20,867 nt of DNA, taken from the NCBI GenBank assembly GCA_000969725.1, contig JXSR01S008925.1. One strand, 5' to 3'. How positions within the stretch are numbered: the first letter of the stretch is position 1; each line of letters begins with the position of its first letter. Of the stretch, positions 18,680 to 20,867 are shown in pieces. The notes under the pieces were generated by a model. The model was given only the letters and a program-made list of their open reading frames with translations, was not told where the DNA came from and did not search any database. The position numbers were made by a program, and so were the translations under genes. This DNA is from Ophiothrix spiculata (Eukaryota > Echinodermata > Ophiuroidea > Amphilepidida > Ophiotrichidae).

Positions 18680-20044
18680 GGACAGCTTTCGACATAGGCA
18701 AACAGGCAGTTATTAAATACATTTAAACATGAATTCCCTGTGTAAATTTGGAGCATCACTTTTCATCAATTGTGTGATTATTGTTATGTGAATCTGAATT
18801 ATTTGTTTTAGTTGATAAATGAATTATTTAATTAAGGAACTTAATTATTGAGATGTTTGGTTGCCACAGAAAGGGAATTTTTTTCTGGCAGAATGATATT
18901 TTGTAATTTTATGGTGCTTTCCAATTCTGTAAAAATAGGTAATATTGATTGCATGAATCAAACAGATGATGGGAATTTTAATAATTAGATCATTAATTAG
19001 ATAATTTGGGAATTCCAAATTGCCATAAAAGGTATTTGTATATTTACTCACATATTGCACTAAAATGTGGGAAATTCCCAGTGTGCTAAAGACTGTACAT
19101 GACATAATAGGGGAATTAGGTGGTAAATGTCAAAACTTTTGCCTGGGCCAGGTGATTTTTGAGCAGAAGTAAAACTGGCTCTGTTGAAGTTGGCTAGGAG
19201 AACTTGATTTTGTTGGATTGGAGTTATGCTGGTGAATGGAGAAAAAAAGACTTTGTCTTTTGATTTAGCGATAAATTGGAGAATCGATCTGGATTTGGAG
19301 AATTAACGACAGCTTGTGTGATTTATATTTATCAAAGAGGATAATTTACATTCCAGCTTCTGATCCAAAATATTTGATAAAACCAAGAAGAGTTTTGCTG
19401 TTATTGCTGGACTATTGTGCTGAAATCGTTGTTGGATTTCCTGAGGAACGTTTTGCCACCTTGATTCTGGGACTTGTTAAAAATAGTAATACAGCAAGTT
19501 TTATTCAAGATCTTTGTGTTTTTAAAGAGACTTAAGAAAACACACACAGATTATATACCTTTGAAATATAATAGGATCGCGCGGATTATGCAGCGGTTTC
19601 TATTAAAAAAAGTTTATTACGTAAATAGTAAGACAAAGTTGTTTAAGATAATTTGTGAAGAGAACTAAAAACGAGTATTATTAACTGCAAGAAATTTCCA
19701 ATATTTTGAATTAGGGACAGTGTATATGTTTGTTTTATTTAAGAACCCGCAAGGTAATTTTGGCCTCGGTCATTTGAGATCCTTGACCATAACATTTATG
19801 ATTTCAACTGATTAACTAAAAATATTGATGTCTATGTTACATTTAATAAGTTGCTAGCAAACCATGACAGCTAATAATAACTTACCAAGATTGATTTCTG
19901 TCATAAAATTGATTTATTTTTGTAATGATAGACATTTATAACATCTTGCACAGGATATTGGGCACATAATTTATATTGTGAAAAATGAGCATCTGGGTCT
20001 TGTAGAAACTGATGCCAGACTAAATAAGCAAGACATATTATATA
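18680..20044. other. AT-rich DNA without recognised features
   Basis: The 73-codon frame at 19314-19535 and the overlapping 64-codon frame at 19474-19668 have no recognised motif. Around 19200-19310, GGAGAA is repeated several times in a purine-rich stretch of unknown meaning. No inverted-repeat element or repeat pair was detected. Confidence 0.5.
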
Positions 20045-20292
20045 TGTGATGACTCACCCCGAAAAGGGGGACTTTGCGACAGAACACTTTTCAAGAAACT
20101 GGTGAAAATAGGCAGCAAAAAATAAAGAAAATAATGAGAATTTCTATCTGATTTTCTGTTGTAATATTTGATCGCCTTCAACAATTTCAACAAGTAAGGT
20201 GTCATTTTAAAGCTTAGAAGATGTTGTAACAGATGAAATGATAAAATCAAAACTGATAAAATCTGCAAAGTCTTTCGGGGTGAGCCATCACA
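20045..20292. mobile_element. 248-bp MITE with TGTGATGRCTCACCCCGAAA ends
   Basis: TGTGATGACTCACCCCGAAA (20045-20064) and its inverted right end with one mismatch (20273-20292) form the terminal repeat. GACTTTGC matches further in after a 7-bp indel. TA lies on both sides (20043-20044 and 20293-20294), fitting Tc1/mariner-type insertion. The ends begin TGTGA, like the element at 9180, but the rest differs. The 76-codon minus frame inside is a by-product. Confidence 0.87.
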
Positions 20293-20365
20293 TATAGGTA
20301 AACCATTCCTTTTTGCTTATACCTTAATTTAAGTATAAACAAATTATACAGAAAATCAGAAAAAA

Positions 20366-20714
20366 ACTGGAGAAATAAACTGTACCAAACATGTATTTAC
20401 ACAAAAATGTAATTCCTATTATAACAATTCATATTTATTTTAATTATTTATTTATTTCACAATATTTAAACAGGGTAATCTGCTCAATAAAATTGATTTT
20501 CAGCAGAGCCCTGCTTAACACATGTAAAATGAGTTTCAACTAATACTGGAGAAATAAACTGTACCTAACATGTATTTACACAAAAATGTTATACCTATTA
20601 TAACAATTCATATTTATTTTAATTATTTATTTATTTCACAATATTTAAACAGGGTAATCTGCTCAATAAAATTGATTTTCAGCAGAGCCCTGCTTAACAC
20701 ATATAAAATGAGTT
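20366..20714 (+). repeat. Recent 179-bp tandem duplication
   Basis: Unit 1 starts at 20366 and unit 2 at 20545, both with ACTGGAGAAATAAACTGTACC. They differ at only about five positions up to 20714, where homology stops after AAAATGAGTT. The unit is very AT-rich, with ATTTATTTATTTC and two AATAAA words. Each unit carries one copy of the hairpin annotated at 20471. The duplication is either genuinely recent or kept alike by gene conversion; assembly error is another possibility. Confidence 0.93.
20471..20513. repeat. Conserved imperfect hairpin, repeated at 20650-20692
   Basis: CAGGG...TCTGCT..CAAT pairs with ATTG..AGCAGA..CCCTG around a short AAA centre, with small bulges. The same sequence recurs 179 bp downstream unchanged. 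This CAGGGT/CAGCAG layout, ending in AT-rich flanks, suggests a small repeat family, but no ends or target duplication were identified. Confidence 0.6.
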
Positions 20715-20867
20715 AAATATGTTAAAAAGAAAACAGGTTTTAAAAAGTAATTATATATACAGGTTGTAACAGAAAAAATTATACATTGTTATCTACGGTG
20801 AGAGAATAAAGTTACACCTTGTATCACATTGTAATTTATTTATATCGAAAGCCAATTTCTTAAGCTA

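Noticed and set aside
19314..19668. Two overlapping open frames resembling a small protein
   Set aside because: There is no recognisable domain, and no splice sites or start context set them apart from chance.
1..20867. A novel multigene system such as a defence or biosynthetic locus
   Set aside because: No intact genes are visible; the structure is explained by transposons, a SINE, a LINE relict and local duplications.

Overview
The window looks like intergenic or intronic nuclear DNA from an animal. It is AT-rich and has no recognisable intact protein-coding gene: every open frame is short and unlike any family I know. It carries a dense set of short eukaryotic transposons (MITEs with terminal inverted repeats and target-site duplications), a tRNA-derived SINE and a decayed LINE. 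The element types suggest a marine invertebrate, perhaps an echinoderm or hemichordate. That placement is inference from general repeat style and is weak.

Layout. 1-1600: a diverged TA-flanked inverted-repeat element, a 300-bp hAT-like MITE with a perfect 8-bp target duplication, and a 198-bp MITE whose inverted relative lies at 16.3 kb. 1.77-2.39 kb: an 89-bp minisatellite (three units) inside a larger duplicated block. 3.1-6.0 kb: two inverted copies of a GGGTGGGTT-rich repeat, with a TTTCGCG-rich MITE between them. 7.0-9.05 kb: a dispersed repeat pair, a 426-bp hAT-like MITE, a MITE enclosing a second MITE, and a small TTTCGC MITE. 9.18-10.45 kb: a 1.27-kb element with 37-bp inverted repeats, related to the one at the window start but longer inside. 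11.37-11.69 kb: a SINE on the minus strand with A and B boxes. 12.53-13.08 kb: a CpG-dense patch with a good minus-strand splice donor beside it, the only hint of a host gene. 13.16-14.55 kb: a partial segmental duplication with a TTAA-flanked MITE exactly at the junction. 17.34-17.70 kb: a Harbinger-like MITE with TTA duplications. 18.02-18.68 kb: the 3' end of a non-LTR retrotransposon ORF, broken by frameshifts and a large gap. 20.05-20.71 kb: another TA-flanked MITE and a recent 179-bp tandem duplication carrying a conserved hairpin.

No gene pathway can be described. The main content is a record of repeated small-transposon insertion, nesting and local duplication. All similarity statements are by eye, without database or alignment tools.
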